NCBI GenBank assembly: GCA_028532985.1
Contig: JANCIK010000011.1
Span: 2,852,001 to 2,916,000, forward strand
Direction: 5' to 3'
DNA: 64,000 bases
Source: Stropharia rugosoannulata
Lineage: Eukaryota; Basidiomycota; Agaricomycetes; Agaricales; Strophariaceae
Every line of letters starts with the position of its first letter. Within the stretch, counting starts at the first letter, position 1. Below, piece after piece: positions 34,621 through 46,499 of the stretch. The position numbers and the translations under genes were made by a program. The notes under the pieces were generated by a model. The model made no database searches and was not told the origin of the DNA. It saw only the letters and a program-made list of their open reading frames with translations.

Positions 34621-37600
34621 AACACGTGGCCGTGTTCGCCGTGCCCTGGGAATGTCACGCGGTAACGCGCCGTCCTGCCGACAGCTGAGTTACAAATTGG
34701 TAACTGGGCAGGGCGCCGTCAACCTAATTCTTGACGCTGATGGGCAACAGAAACCAAATTGACCTGAAATTCTTCTACATACAGCCTTTTAAACCCTACT
34801 CAGCTATGTATATGAGTTAAAATTATACCAGGGATGTGTATCGGCATGCAATCAAAGGCCATGTACCGTGCAAATAGTACGGCAATATCCGAAGTGCATA
34901 TCTCGTATACTAAGCCCGCCAGCACTGTTTAAAGAAGGGTCATGGACGGCGCAAACATTTTTATATGACCATTTTTTTCCAGAAAGATGAGATATTACTC
35001 ATAAGTTCACTACCTTGTTGAAGTATGCTATCTCAGTGGTGCGCACAAAGTGCTTCTGTGCTTAGCTTCGCTTACATAATACAATAATTTATTCAAACTC
35101 TTGTTTGAACTACTACCACGCAGATATTTAATAGTCATTTTGTTTTTATCTCTATTCTCTAGTAATACAAATCTGGTAGCTTGTTACTCTAGAAGAATGA
35201 TGTACGCGCTCAGGAGAAAGGGCACTCAGGGGGCACGGGAGGCCACCTGGCAGGGGCGGAGTCTCGAATACAGCGCGGCGGAACTCAAGCAAAGCTGCGG
35301 TGTGTGGGCCGTGTTGCCACTGTGACTGAAGTAACAGAGCGATACAAAATGGGGCTTACGTTGTTCCCGGCTGCCTGGATCGAATCCTAGCAATCGAACC
35401 CGTCCTCTCATGAAAGCGCAGGCGCGGGTGACGATGGTGGGACAACCTGTGTTTTCCTTTAAGGGGTAAGTACGTATGTTCCCCATTAACAATAAAGCAC
35501 AGATACCCATTTGGGATATTTATGCATGTTGATAAAATTGTTATCGGAAAACAGTCTAATCTCACCATTTTGGGACCACTGTGCTTAAATGAAGTGGCCA
35601 TTCAGCTTTGTGATTGGAAGGTAGTTAGGTACTCTACTTACATCCCCCAGATCTCACCGCTGTTTCTCTTCGTTCGTTGATTAGTGGCTTGTAGGTTGGA
35701 GTCACTGAAAATTATGTCTATGTTGTTATGGACAGTATAGAACATGTTAAATACTGAATAATTTTCCATCAGATTACACTGGCGCGTCATTGTTTGACCC
35801 ATGTATTCAAGTCAACAATGTTCCATCGACGGAGACAGCAGAAAGAGATGATGATGGATAGTGAGGTAGCGTCAAATATATTAGATATATTCGGGGGACC
35901 TTGCAGGATGCGTGATGCATTGTGGAATGAAAAAGAACAGACGGCTGATGCGAGTAGGGATTGCCCAGACGGTCTTCGATACACATGCGTGGGTTGGGAA
36001 TAGGCTGTGAGCAAACGGCATATGCAGCATAGGCAGAGATGAGGCAGATTCAGTGTGACGCCATCCACTGTATGGAGGTGTGAGTGACCATTGTGCTGCC
36101 ACCGGTTGGTTCCGGCTCCCTTCCAGCCTTATCCCCTCGCACGTCCTCGTCGCCCCTATCCCGACTACAACAAACCCACTCACGCAAATACACCCTTCGC
36201 GTTGCACTCCCTTGCACTCCCCATCGCTCACACGAGTGCTTAATGCCACGATTGTGCCCCGAGATCCACACCACCGCGTGGATGAGGAAGAGCGTAGTGT
36301 TTCGTATCAGCAGGAAAAGGGTACTTTCGCACCTCTGTCGATCAGTAAATTCCATTCGCAGGCTGTCTTTTGTGTAGCCGCAGAAGCAAGCTCCGAGGTG
36401 CTCGTCGTCCGTATCCATAAATGACCCGCAGAGTTACGCATGTGACACTCAGTATATACGTTCTCGTTTGGGTACTTATGACATTGGATCTGGCTCTGTA
36501 CGTCTTCGATTTAGCTCACGCACCGCCAATGCCAGCGCAAGTGTAGCAGCAGCAGTGCAAGGGCGCGAATTTTATCTTATTAAGAGATAAATCGATAACG
36601 TGCGAGCACAGTTTATTTTTAAATAATGTTTTCGAGCACCAGTGCATGCACCGCCCGACCCCATCACCTGCATCACGAAGGATTCAGAGCTGAAGCACTG
36701 AACGTGTCAGAGCGGTCCGGTAAATTTAACAGTGTTATCCATCATAGCCTACCTTACTTGCTCATCAGTGAGCACGGGAAGAAAAGACGAAAGAAAGACA
36801 TGCAAAATGATTAGTAAAAAAAATACAGAATACATACTTCAGTAATTATCTCTAAACCTAACTCCGTATCTTTCTCTTACATTCTCCAAATCCCGCTTCA
36901 ATATTGCTCAGGTGCGCAAGGGACGACGTCCATTTGAGCAAGTGTCAAGTGAGTATAACCATTACTTAATTCACGCTACGTATACCTACCGAAAATCAGG
37001 ATGGCGGATTAGTTCTCTCGAGTCCGGAAGCAGGGTCTTCCGCCTTGCATTGCAACTTAATCCATCTAGCTTCTATGATGCAACTGCCGCCTGAGCGCTG
37101 GCCTCGCGAGTCTGGCAATGCATCCCGGCCTCCTGCGGCGCACGGCCTTTGCACCCGACGTGGCAGGACTGAGTACTGAGCCTTGATATATAGAGACTAG
37201 GACTCCAAATCCGACAGGCTATTAGGGCTGTACCAGGGTACAAAAATACTGTGTCGATCATTACATGCGACACATCCCATCATATAATGCACTGCCAAGG
37301 ATGGTCTGGGTCAAGACCCTTGGTCTTATGCATCGCAGGGGCGCAGCCACTAAGTATCTCATGTTTATGACAATACGCTAAAGCTCCAAAAGTGTATCGC
37401 ATACATTCTAGCTCATCCTATCTGTTATTCAAATTTCAGGCAAGATTAATAATTAGTGGCTTCGAGGACACAAATGACTTATTGAAAAGCACTGGTTTGA
37501 CTAACATAGTGGAGTACTGAGTTTTCACATGTCGGACGTTTTACCTCCATACCTGTGCTTCACTAATACACAGCCCAGATAGACGCTTCACGAGCTTAGA

Positions 37601-38000
37601 CATACCTACTCTCACACCATAATATTGGCCTGAAATTTCCAACAAAAGGCCGCACTCTGTTGTATATTATGATTTAAATGCTGCTAGATTATTCAAGGAG
37701 GTGCAAGTGCAAAAACACCGAAGTCCATCTTTATGGGATGCTCGCCTTTGCATCTGTGCTGCCGACTTGTCGACAAACCCGGATACTATTAATACATACA
37801 CTGCAATTACACTGCAAGTTGCAAGGTATCACACGCTATATATACTATGTCGCACAGCAATAATTTCAAAGGTCCAGTACATATAAACCATATGTTGTAT
37901 CTGAGGTTGTACTATCTTCTTCAACACCCTGTCTATTGCTGAAGCTCATACGCCTATACAATCAAATTTGCAGACATATTGTCAAAGCGGAGCCTTACGC
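34620..38000. other. Intergenic; partial R2 repeat at 35380-35570, otherwise nothing recognised
   Basis: 35380-35570 shares AAAGCGCAGGCGCGGGT, GATGGTGGGACAACCT, TTTTCCTTTAAGGGGTAAGT and AACAATAAAGCACAGATACC with 42125-42230 and 62780-62880. The rest contains overlapping open frames without domains (for example 36080-36424 plus, 35881-36418 minus). Confidence 0.4.
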
Positions 38001-38020
38001 GGCATACTCTGTCAATCATA

Positions 38021-40801
38021 ATGGCGGTGACAGCAAAAAACCTGGTAGTTACGGGTGGAAATTTTACTAGCCACCACGGTGGGATGTATGAACTCGGTAA
38101 GCGATATTGAAATATATTGTAACTGCCATTGACTGTTTAACTCAGCAAGCCTAATGGCAGCCATGGCACCCAATGCCCTTCACAATTCGGCAGCGCGGGA
38201 TAAACCTCCCCGTTGTCACCCAGGAACGCGGAAAAACGCCCTCAACTATCTAGACAAACGCGCAGCTGATATACTCATATACCCAAGATCCAAAGTTATT
38301 ATGCTGTATGGACCCGTTGGAGCAGGTAAATCAGCGATTCTTCAGACCCAGGCAGAAAAGTGGGCGGACACGTATCTGCTCGCCAGTTTTTTCTTTTCCA
38401 GGTCAGACCCAACAACAAACCATGCCAAACGGTTTATCGCGACTCTGTGCTACCAGATGGTCAAGAAACTTCCACCAATCAAGCCTTTTGTTGTACAGGC
38501 CATTGAGCGCGATCCCATGATATTCCATACCCGTCTTCTGAATCAGATGGACGTCCTCTTAATGGAGCCACTACGAAAATTGCACTCCAACGGGTTCTTT
38601 TGGGGTTACACACATCCGTACATTATTGTATGCGACGGACTGGATGAATGTTGCCACCCATTTGACCGAGATCTCATCTTGGAGGCCATTGCAAAGCTCA
38701 TCAGCACCAGTCCAATACCACTCATGGTCTTCATGTCGAGCCGACCGGAGCCCGATGTTACGAATATGTTGGACTACCACCCGGCACTTAAAGGGCATTG
38801 GAAGTCCTATTTTCTAGACAATGATGATCAATCACGCTCAGATATCCGGCAATTTTTCAACGATAAATTCCAAGACCTGAGATCCACTCATCAGCATAAG
38901 AATAGAATTCCCTGTGGTTGGCCAAAATCTCGTGCTGTCGACTATCTGGTGAATAAGGCATCTGGGCAATTTCTATTCGCATCCGTCATGGTTAATTATG
39001 CTTCCGCATACAACGAACTCCCCCATCATCGCTTAGATATCGTTATGGGCCTCAGAGGCGACTCGGACAGCTCACCATTTTCGATGATCGATTCATTGTA
39101 CACGCATCTCCTGGACCTGAATTCTAGCCAGCGCGTCAGAGCCGCTCGGGAAATTATTACATCCATTCTTGGAGGAGTTGGACACATTTCAGAAATTGCT
39201 GCTGTGAACGACATCGCTCAAGAAGACGTCGAACTGGTCATTGGTCCCCTTGCTTCAGTAATCCAAAAGTCCTACCACAGACTGTCAATAACACACGCAT
39301 CATTTGCAGACTTTCTTCATAGCGAAGAACGCAGTGGCAAATTATACATAGGTTCTCGGGAGGAATGTCAACTTCGTACCGCTCGCCTTTGCGTCGACTA
39401 TTTGAACTCGCACCGGAACGAGTATAGCAAGGATATGATATTTTACCATGTTATGGAGACGATTCGTCTAAAAGACTCATTGTCAGAGCGATGGCTTCGA
39501 ATTTCAAGGGATATATGCATGGATAATGTCTGGCCTTTGCAACAAGCGGGTATATTTTATTATTGCTTCAACAAAAGACGCATAGGGGTACGTCACTAGC
39601 CAAACAACTATATAACTGCCTACTCACTCCGGAAACTAAGCACCATTCAATTTGGGATGCCTTGATCGAGCAGATAATACCAAAACTGCAAGATCAATGC
39701 CAGACATACTTGTCAAGTCCCCATCTGACCATGGCGTTTGTTTTCTATACCGTGATAAAAGTCAATTTTGGCACAGGCGATATTTACTTGCCCACTTTGA
39801 CCGCATCTCAGCAGAATTTTGATAGACGCGCATTTCGTCTAGGTCATATCCATGATTCGCATGACTTCAGCAGTCTCCCTATTATCCGAAAGATATTTGA
39901 ACATTCTGGGGTCACTTTACTCCGAAGGCACTTTGACACTGCCGCTATGATTCTGTTCCATTCTCTTGCCAAGAAAATGTTCTCCCTGAACTGTCTTCAT
40001 AGACATGGCCTAATATGCACTCATTGCCGAACCATACACCATGGAGCACTTCGACTGTTGACCGGATCAAAAAGGCCAAGGCAATGGCGGACCCTTCGAG
40101 CTTATCGGAATGCAGGTGTCAAGCTATACCGCTATAAAGCAGTGGCACCTCGTGTTCATAGTCAGGATAATAACCCCAAATTGCTCAATTCACTCGAAGC
40201 TATACCACATCTTCTAGGATACTGCAGCACCACCCCCAGCATGATCTCATATGTCCGGCAACAGTCTAGGGGAATCTGCCTTGCCCTTCCTGCTGGGCAA
40301 AAAGCCCTCAAAGCAGTTCAATGGTATTTGACTTGCAGGAGGATTGGGCGTAATCCAGACGAAGAAGTCAAACTTGACTGTATTTCTCACCCCGGCTTCC
40401 CTGATTTTTCATATGATTCTGCTAGACAGGCCTATATAGCTCCTAACATAACGGCCAACAACCCTTTTCTAGCAACAACATCTCATCAGGCCTCTATTGG
40501 TCCAAATACAATGATGTATCAGTATCCATTCTCACATCTTCAACAGGTCTGGACAAAATCTAATACGATGCCATATCCGTATCATTCAGCCCCGTTTCCA
40601 CAACTTAACCAACATCTTTGTACCAAATCGGGATCGTCTATTTACATCGGCCATATGGGTACTAATGCAGCAATACATCCCTATCCAGCTGTGTTTGCCC
40701 CTGGGGCTACCACACATAGAACCTATGACAACCGGAATTACCATTTCCATTCAGCGCCAGCTGTGGGTCATAAAAAACCTCCATTGGACCTCCCGAAATG
40801 A
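38021..40801 (+). CDS. NACHT-domain STAND NTPase (NLR-like)
   Basis: The exons are 38021-38096, 38146-39549 and 39600-40801, separated by introns of 49 and 50 bp. Phases match, giving 893 residues. The short first exon encodes KNLVVTGGNFTSHHGG, the glycine/phenylalanine motif commonly found at the N-terminus of basidiomycete NACHT proteins, followed by NALHNSAARDKPPRCHPGTR. The NACHT core has Walker A GPVGAGKS (~81-88), the LLASFFFSRSDPT strand, Walker B IIVCDGLDEC (~185-194) and the SSRPEPDV sensor segment (~223). A winged-helix region with ITHASFADFL follows. The C-terminal ~300 residues are not WD40, ankyrin or TPR and end in a low-complexity Tyr/Pro/His tail. STAND NTPases oligomerise on ligand sensing and act in non-self recognition and regulated cell death. 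The ligand here is unknown. An earlier start cannot be excluded. Confidence 0.88.
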
Positions 40802-40809
40802 AACGCCCT

Positions 40810-41330
40810 GCTTGGCTGTGACGGATATGTATCGATTCTAACTTGGATATCATTTCTAGGTTCGTGGAAGTGCTTCGAGCATCATACTAGCAAGTCTCAG
40901 CGTGCGTAATACAGTTGACACCACCTTCCCCGGCCCGCCGTTCAGGCTACCAGAGATCTCAACAGTTAGCGCACGACAGTGAAAGGAATAGGTTAGGTGA
41001 GGTCAGCGTCTGTGCAAGGCAGGATGAGGAATTCGTCACGGACAAACAGAGGCATGGCTATGACCGCTTTTGTACTTGGTGCACTTAGTAGACGAATGAA
41101 CATGCCAAGATCCCATTCGCCGCCTCATCGCTGCCTATGCCGTACGTCGCCCCCGTTCATTATAAGAGTTGGAAGCTTCATGTCAGAGGTCGAGGAATCA
41201 GCGGAGCAGCAGTGGTGATAGAGGTGATGGTGGTTCGATGGTGGTAACGCAAACGAACCTTCGCTGATATCTGTGAGAAATGATGAGTAATGAAAACTGG
41301 TCATGGGGAACGCCGGTATGGCAGTGCCGG
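40810..41330. other. Intergenic, nothing recognised
   Basis: No gene seen. Around 41090-41140 lies an inverted copy of the short dispersed word that is also present near 30700 and 33590. Confidence 0.4.
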
Positions 41331-41337
41331 AGACTCG

Positions 41338-41420
41338 GTCAACTAGACCGATAGCCAGAGCCTCTATGAACCACGATAGAGGGACTGGACTTTATCGCAG
41401 AGAGATTTGACGTGTCATCT
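41338..41420 (-). mobile_element. R5 repeat fragment (inverted)
   Basis: CCTCTATGAACC-CGATAGAGGG and CGCAGAGAGATTTGACGTG are the inverted counterpart of the right half of 16803-16958. The fragment directly abuts the R1 repeat that starts at 41433. Confidence 0.45.
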
Positions 41421-41432
41421 CCCATCCCTCCA

Positions 41433-41740
41433 AGTCACACTGGCTTTGAACGCATTAGATATTCAAAAAATGTGATATTTATGTATGGACAAGTTAGGAG
41501 TAGGTGGTATAGTACATATTGGCTAGACCGGAGCAAGGAAGAGGGGTTTATGTTTGAGATATTATAGTTAAATACTTTATGGTGTAAAACAGGTATTCTA
41601 CGAGATGATGAACTGACTAAGCGACCACGAAGCCTATGCGAGTTCTCATTCCTAGCATCATGAGGACGATAACGGAAAGCGGCGGGGAAGTGGAAGGGTA
41701 AGCCCACAGAGCTGAGCAGAAGTACCACATGATTTTTTGC
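41433..41740 (+). repeat. Dispersed repeat R1 (short form), copy at 41.4 kb
   Basis: Begins TCACACTGGCTTTGAACGCA and matches 34254-34600 closely, and 61976-62040 at its start. It is followed about 0.5 kb later by an R2 copy in the same relative order as at 62 kb, so R1 and R2 may be the two ends of one ~0.9-1.0 kb element. Confidence 0.6.
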
Positions 41741-41924
41741 TCGCTATGACCCACCACCAGGGGCCGATGAGTGTTTGGTGGGGCCCTTCCTCCGCGATCT
41801 GCACAGTCTGTTGAGCGGAAGTACTGCAGAATCTCCTGCTCGCAATTTTCCACTACGCAAGTTCTGTGTTGGCATGTGCACGGGGTCCGCCCCGTTAGCA
41901 ATCTGTGATGTCCGTGGATGGATT

Positions 41925-42310
41925 AATAGATTGATGTACTCCGTGGCTAGGTGAGTAGGAGTGCCGAGGGGGATTTAAGTTGGGTGCGGGCTTCATGGTG
42001 TGGTGGGTATTGACGCTGTACGGCTACGGTGTTGGATGTGCGAGGGGTATTTATACCCCTCGGAAGGCGTTGCTTTACGTGCCACTGCATCGAACAATGT
42101 TGAGGTGTTGGCTAGGCGTCATTAAAGCGCAGGCGCGGGTAACAATGGTGGGACCACCTATGTTTTCCTTTAACGGGTAAGTATGTATGTTCCCCATTAA
42201 CAGTAAAGCGCAGATACCCATTTGGAGTATTTATTGCCTGCTGAGATTGTCATCGGAAAACGTTATGCGTGTCAGTCTAGTCTCACCATTTTGGGGCCAC
42301 GAACGAAAAA
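41925..42310 (-). repeat. Dispersed repeat R2 with TATA near-palindrome, copy 2
   Basis: Inverted relative to 2040-2456. Contains ATTGATGTACTCCGTGG, GGGGTATTTATACCCC (~42046-42061), TGCTTTACGTGCCACTGCAT and GGGTAAGTATGTATGTTCCC. It has no conserved coding frame. Confidence 0.6.
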
Positions 42311-42319
42311 GAACAGATG

Positions 42320-43940
42320 GCTGGTGCGAGGAGGGATTGCTTAGACGGTCCTTGATCTTTATGTGTAGGTTGGGAATAGGCTGTGAGCGTGCGCGTTGCA
42401 CAGACAAGTGTATATGTGCTTTGTGTGTGCTTGGAGTACAGTAAATGCCAATGAGCATGCATTTGCGCTTGCTCGGCCTGTCCGGTATCCCGACCCTTAA
42501 CCTTGGGGAGCCGTATCTTTACTGTCTCTGTGGTCTTCCCTTTTTTGGTCCGAGTCGCATTTGTTCCTTCCTCTTTTGGTCGCCTATCTAAACCCCTGCT
42601 ATGGCCCGGTACACCCATCCCCGCCCCCGTTATGGCCCTACGCGTACACCCTTTCACAAGCCATCCGCGCCGCGCCGCGCCGCGCTTCGTCCTCCGCATG
42701 CACGGCGAACGAGTGTATAGCGCTTACATGCGCATGCACAGCGAACACGCACGGGACGCAGCAGACCTCGGACACGGACCCGGACCACCCGGAGCCATGC
42801 CCCTACACCCGCACTGTAACTCTCACCTCGCACTGGTCCCTTCATCGAGGTCTGCAACACTGCGTCCTCGCTGTGACTTGCTGAGTGATTCACTAACTCC
42901 CTCTCCGTTCTGTGTCCTACTCGCTCGCATATTCCTTGCCTCACCCGCCAACTTCTTGCCTCGCTCGCTCACTCGCTCCGTCTCGCAGTTGCAGTTGCAG
43001 TTGCACCCCTTGCATCGCTCTTCCTCCTTCTCGCTTTCCCCTCGCTCTTTGCCCACTCGCTCTTTTCCTCGCTTCCTCGCTCCTTCTCTCGCTCCCTTAC
43101 TCCTCCCCTCGCCCACCCGTCCTTTCCCCCCCTCGCTCGCTCCTTCTCTGACTGACTGACTCGCTCCTTCGCTCCGTTCTCCTCTCACTCCCTCGATACC
43201 GCACTCCACCCGCTTACTCTCCAATTCCAATCTCCACTGTGCTCCCTCTCTCACCGCTCCTCCACACTGTCCTCGGTCCCCACAATGCCCCACTGGTTCC
43301 ATTGTCCCCACCGAATCCATTATCCCCAGCACATCCATCATACTACCCTCCCCGCCCCTGTAGCACTGCGCCACGCCGGACTGAGCGTGCTCGGGTTGGG
43401 CCTCGGGTTGGGGCTAGGGCGGGGGTCTCACCAGGGCTGACTATCCCGAACGTTCGCGCACGACTTTGGGCTCTGTGCTCTGTGCTCTGTGCTCCACACT
43501 TTTTCCTCTATCCCCCACATTCCACCCCCGTCTTCTATCCCCTACTCCCTTCGCCCATCGCCCTGCGCGCTCCACGCTCCCTGATACGCACTCCCTCCTA
43601 CGCGCTCCGTCCTAGACCCTACACCAACCCCAGGCCAAATGGACGTTTCGGATTAAAGCGGATTCCGGTGCGATTCACACGGACGGGGTGCGTCGAGGAA
43701 TGCATCGAGGGTATACAGTATCGCCGGGTCCATGGCCTGGTGCGCAAATGTCGTGCATCGCAGACGGGTGGGGTCGTGATGTTCTCGAGCCGCGCTGTGA
43801 TGTGCATGGGCACTGGGCATCAGGCTGGGGGGAGGGTATGTGATTGATTTAGCGTGCTTCGACTGTGGCGGCGTTGATGCGGACGTTGAACATGGGGTTG
43901 ATGGGTCGTGGGAGCGGGATCCGGACGCGGGCGTGGTGTG
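42320..43940. other. Pyrimidine-rich low-complexity region, no gene seen
   Basis: About 42830-43260 is CTCGCTCGCTCC-type low-complexity DNA related to 63.2-63.8 kb and, inverted, to 420-780. The long open frames here (42503-43159, 43239-43847, and minus 42823-43374) are Ser/Pro/Leu- or Arg/Glu/Gly-rich artefacts of that composition. Confidence 0.45.
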
Positions 43941-43946
43941 GGAGTA

Positions 43947-44242
43947 CTGTACCATTTCGAATGGTTCGTCCAGGGGGGGGACATGGGACACCGTGGACGA
44001 AATTTTTGCCCCGCCACTTTTGGCGTGACCCGGGACAATCCAAAAATTTCGTCCAAAAAATTTCGTCCAGCCAGTTTTTTTTTAAGGGCGAGCCAGTTTT
44101 GGGAGGTTTTGGGCGGTATGGTCTCGGCTATTTTCAAAAATTTCTCCGTCCACTGGGCTTGGGACACGGGACAAAGCACCGATTTCGTCCACGTACATGG
44201 CCCTTGGGACATGGGACGGACGAACCATTTAAAATGGTACAG
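43947..44242 (+). mobile_element. TA-flanked MITE, copy 1 (296 bp)
   Basis: Starts CTGTACCATTTCGAATGG and ends with its inverted counterpart CCATTTAAAATGGTACAG. About 23 of the 25 terminal bases match as an inverted repeat. The element is directly flanked by TA on both sides, as expected for a Tc1/mariner-type target duplication. The interior is non-coding. An inverted copy lies at 56095-56377. Confidence 0.7.
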
Positions 44243-44249
44243 TATGAGG

Positions 44250-44790
44250 ACGGAAGGACGGACGGTGACTGCGTGAGGGGACGGTGCCGGATGGGTCACT
44301 AGCGTGACTCTTTGTATTCCCTGGCATCCACGCGACAGGGAGGAAAAGAGGATCCACTGAAAGTGGATATGATTGAGCATGCCTCTGGGCTATGCACTGA
44401 TGCCTGACTGCGACTCGACTGGTGCACACATTAGCACAGTCACTGTCAGTAAAGCTGCATTGACGCTGATGCTTAGTTGATGCTGCATGCTGCATTGAGT
44501 TGATGTGCTAAAGGTTTGCTGGAGGCGAGAGCAGGTTGGGCGAAAGCGCGGAGCGCTTCCCGACCCGAGGAGCGGTCCCTACCCCGGGGGGGCAAGGCGA
44601 GCTGCGATACCCACATTGTAGGAGTTCGACGACGCAACGCGAGAGCCTTGTTACCCAAAATTTAGGAGGCGGACCAGAGATTTCTGAACAATTAGTATTT
44701 TCCTATTGGCATTCAACCAGAGCAATGATGTTAGACTAAGAGTTGAAATACGAGAGAGAATTGACTTATTGGTGGGGCTTAAGATGAGGT
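44250..44790. other. Intergenic, nothing recognised
   Basis: Short open frames only, between the MITE and the minisatellite. Nothing supported. Confidence 0.4.
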
Positions 44791-44794
44791 AACA

Positions 44795-45235
44795 TGTCAG
44801 GTGCATGAAGCATTGTGAAAGATTGACGTGACAGGTACTTGAGGCCTGAACTTAGGAGAATTGTCGAGTGATCGTCGAGTGATGCATAAGGCCTGTGTGA
44901 AGCATTGCCGAACTAGGTAAGTTACGATACAAGAAGCATTATTAATTGATGCATGAAGCATGAAGCATTGTCGAAAGATACATGAGCGATAGTCTAAGAA
45001 GCATTACTGATTGACGCATCATGTATGAAGCATTGTTGAAACCGGGGTGAAGCATTGTCGGGAGACGCACTTCTGGGTGCAGCATTGTCGGGAGACGCAT
45101 TGTCGAGTGAAGCATTGTCGTATGAAGCATTGTCGGGTGAAGCATTGTCGTATGGCGTATGAAGCATTATCGGCCCTCGGGTGACGCATTGTTGTCTCTC
45201 AGGTGACGTGCGAAGCATGGTGGATTGTTGAATAG
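44795..45235 (+). repeat. Minisatellite of TGAAGCATTGTCG units
   Basis: About fifteen irregular copies of TGAAGCATTGTCG(GG), with variants GACGCATTGTCG and TGAAGCATTGTTG. Units are densest at 45040-45170 and spaced further apart at the left. Minus-strand open frames (TMLHPTMLH-like) are by-products. Confidence 0.7.
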
Positions 45236-45239
45236 GCGG

Positions 45240-46495
45240 AAGAAAGGTGGATGATGCCACCGTTCATATCACAGGGTCACATATATGCAGCACACGATAA
45301 TAGTGATATCGAGGAGAAAGACATTAAAACTATGGTTGTGAATTTAGCCAGAATTTACTGACCTTATGAGCAGTTGAAACCGATCCGAAAATTCCATGAA
45401 GTACAGTATCAGCTGACGGCTACGCTTTCCTGGTTTTCCGACGTGACGCAGAAGCGAAGCAGTGACAACTTGGTGATGTTACGACAGTTATAAACGGCGA
45501 CGCAGAAGTGGATAGGTATTGACGCGATGGGGAGCAGTGGTGATGCATTTCCCTCATCGTGTCGAACCCTGCAATGCACCGGCAGCTCCGGCGGGCGGCC
45601 CTTGGGCGTGAGCTCGAGTGCAAGGCATAAGTAGTGTGCTAAGAGCTTCATGATGTCGATTTGGCGTCAACGACGAAATATGTGATGGAACTCCGCATAT
45701 ATCGATTCTCGAAGTGTTCGATGCAAGGCCAGGGGGGGGGAGGGAAATCTCTGCCTTTGGGTGCAAACAGAATTATGGGTCTGTGCGCGCCATTTCGGCC
45801 TTCAATAGGGAACAGAGTAGGACTTGGATGACTTGAAATAGATCTTCATGCTAGTCCAGCCGCTCAACGATGCTCTGCACTCAGGCGGCGAGCTATGAGA
45901 GGAAGGATGTGACTCCGCATACTAGCCGCAGAGAAGACGCTGCTACATTAGTATGAAGCCGCAGGTTGTAGGATCCGTTGCCTGCAGTCGGCTTCCGAGT
46001 CGGCTGCCATATCCGAAGCAACTCCGAGGATAAGTTGACCGATTTTCTCGCCTGAATACTGACTGAAGCTGGCCGTGGCCCTGCCGTAGCCAGATGTGTT
46101 TGTCGCAAGCCTGAAGTCGCTTGGTTCTGATCCGGAGGGGATTATGTGGTGCAGCACGGTGCAGCGTGGTCAAGTCATGAAAGCTGATGAGCCTGCTTCT
46201 GATGCGGTCTTCCTTGCGAGCTCCAGGTGGCAGGATGTATGGATTGCAGAAAAGGAAAAAGAAAACAAAGTCTCGAATAGAGACGGCACAAAGACGGCCT
46301 TTGCGTGGGCGACGCGTGAAGGCGGTCGTCGACCGTTGATGATGGTGAACTCGAAGGAGACGAGTCACGCATGTCACCTCACGGTCACACAAAGACACTA
46401 TTCTATCCTCCGATCGTGCCTTACTACGGCGAGAATTCACACTTCTTCCTCATCATGATACGCTCACGTAATCACTCACTCTCGTCCCACAACCA
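45240..46495. other. Intergenic, nothing recognised
   Basis: Overlapping open frames (45943-46440 minus, 46096-46458 plus) lack domains and splice partners. Confidence 0.35.
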
Positions 46496-46499
46496 CCAT

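Noticed and set aside
42503..43847. Long Ser/Pro/Leu-rich open frames on both strands
   Set aside because: By-products of CTCGCTCG low-complexity DNA, with no domain and no splice structure.
43820..44380. 186-codon minus-strand open frame
   Set aside because: It runs through the TA-flanked MITE and is not preserved in the second MITE copy.
44795..45235. CRISPR-like array
   Set aside because: The units are short, irregular and variably spaced, in a eukaryotic genome with no cas genes. It is a minisatellite.
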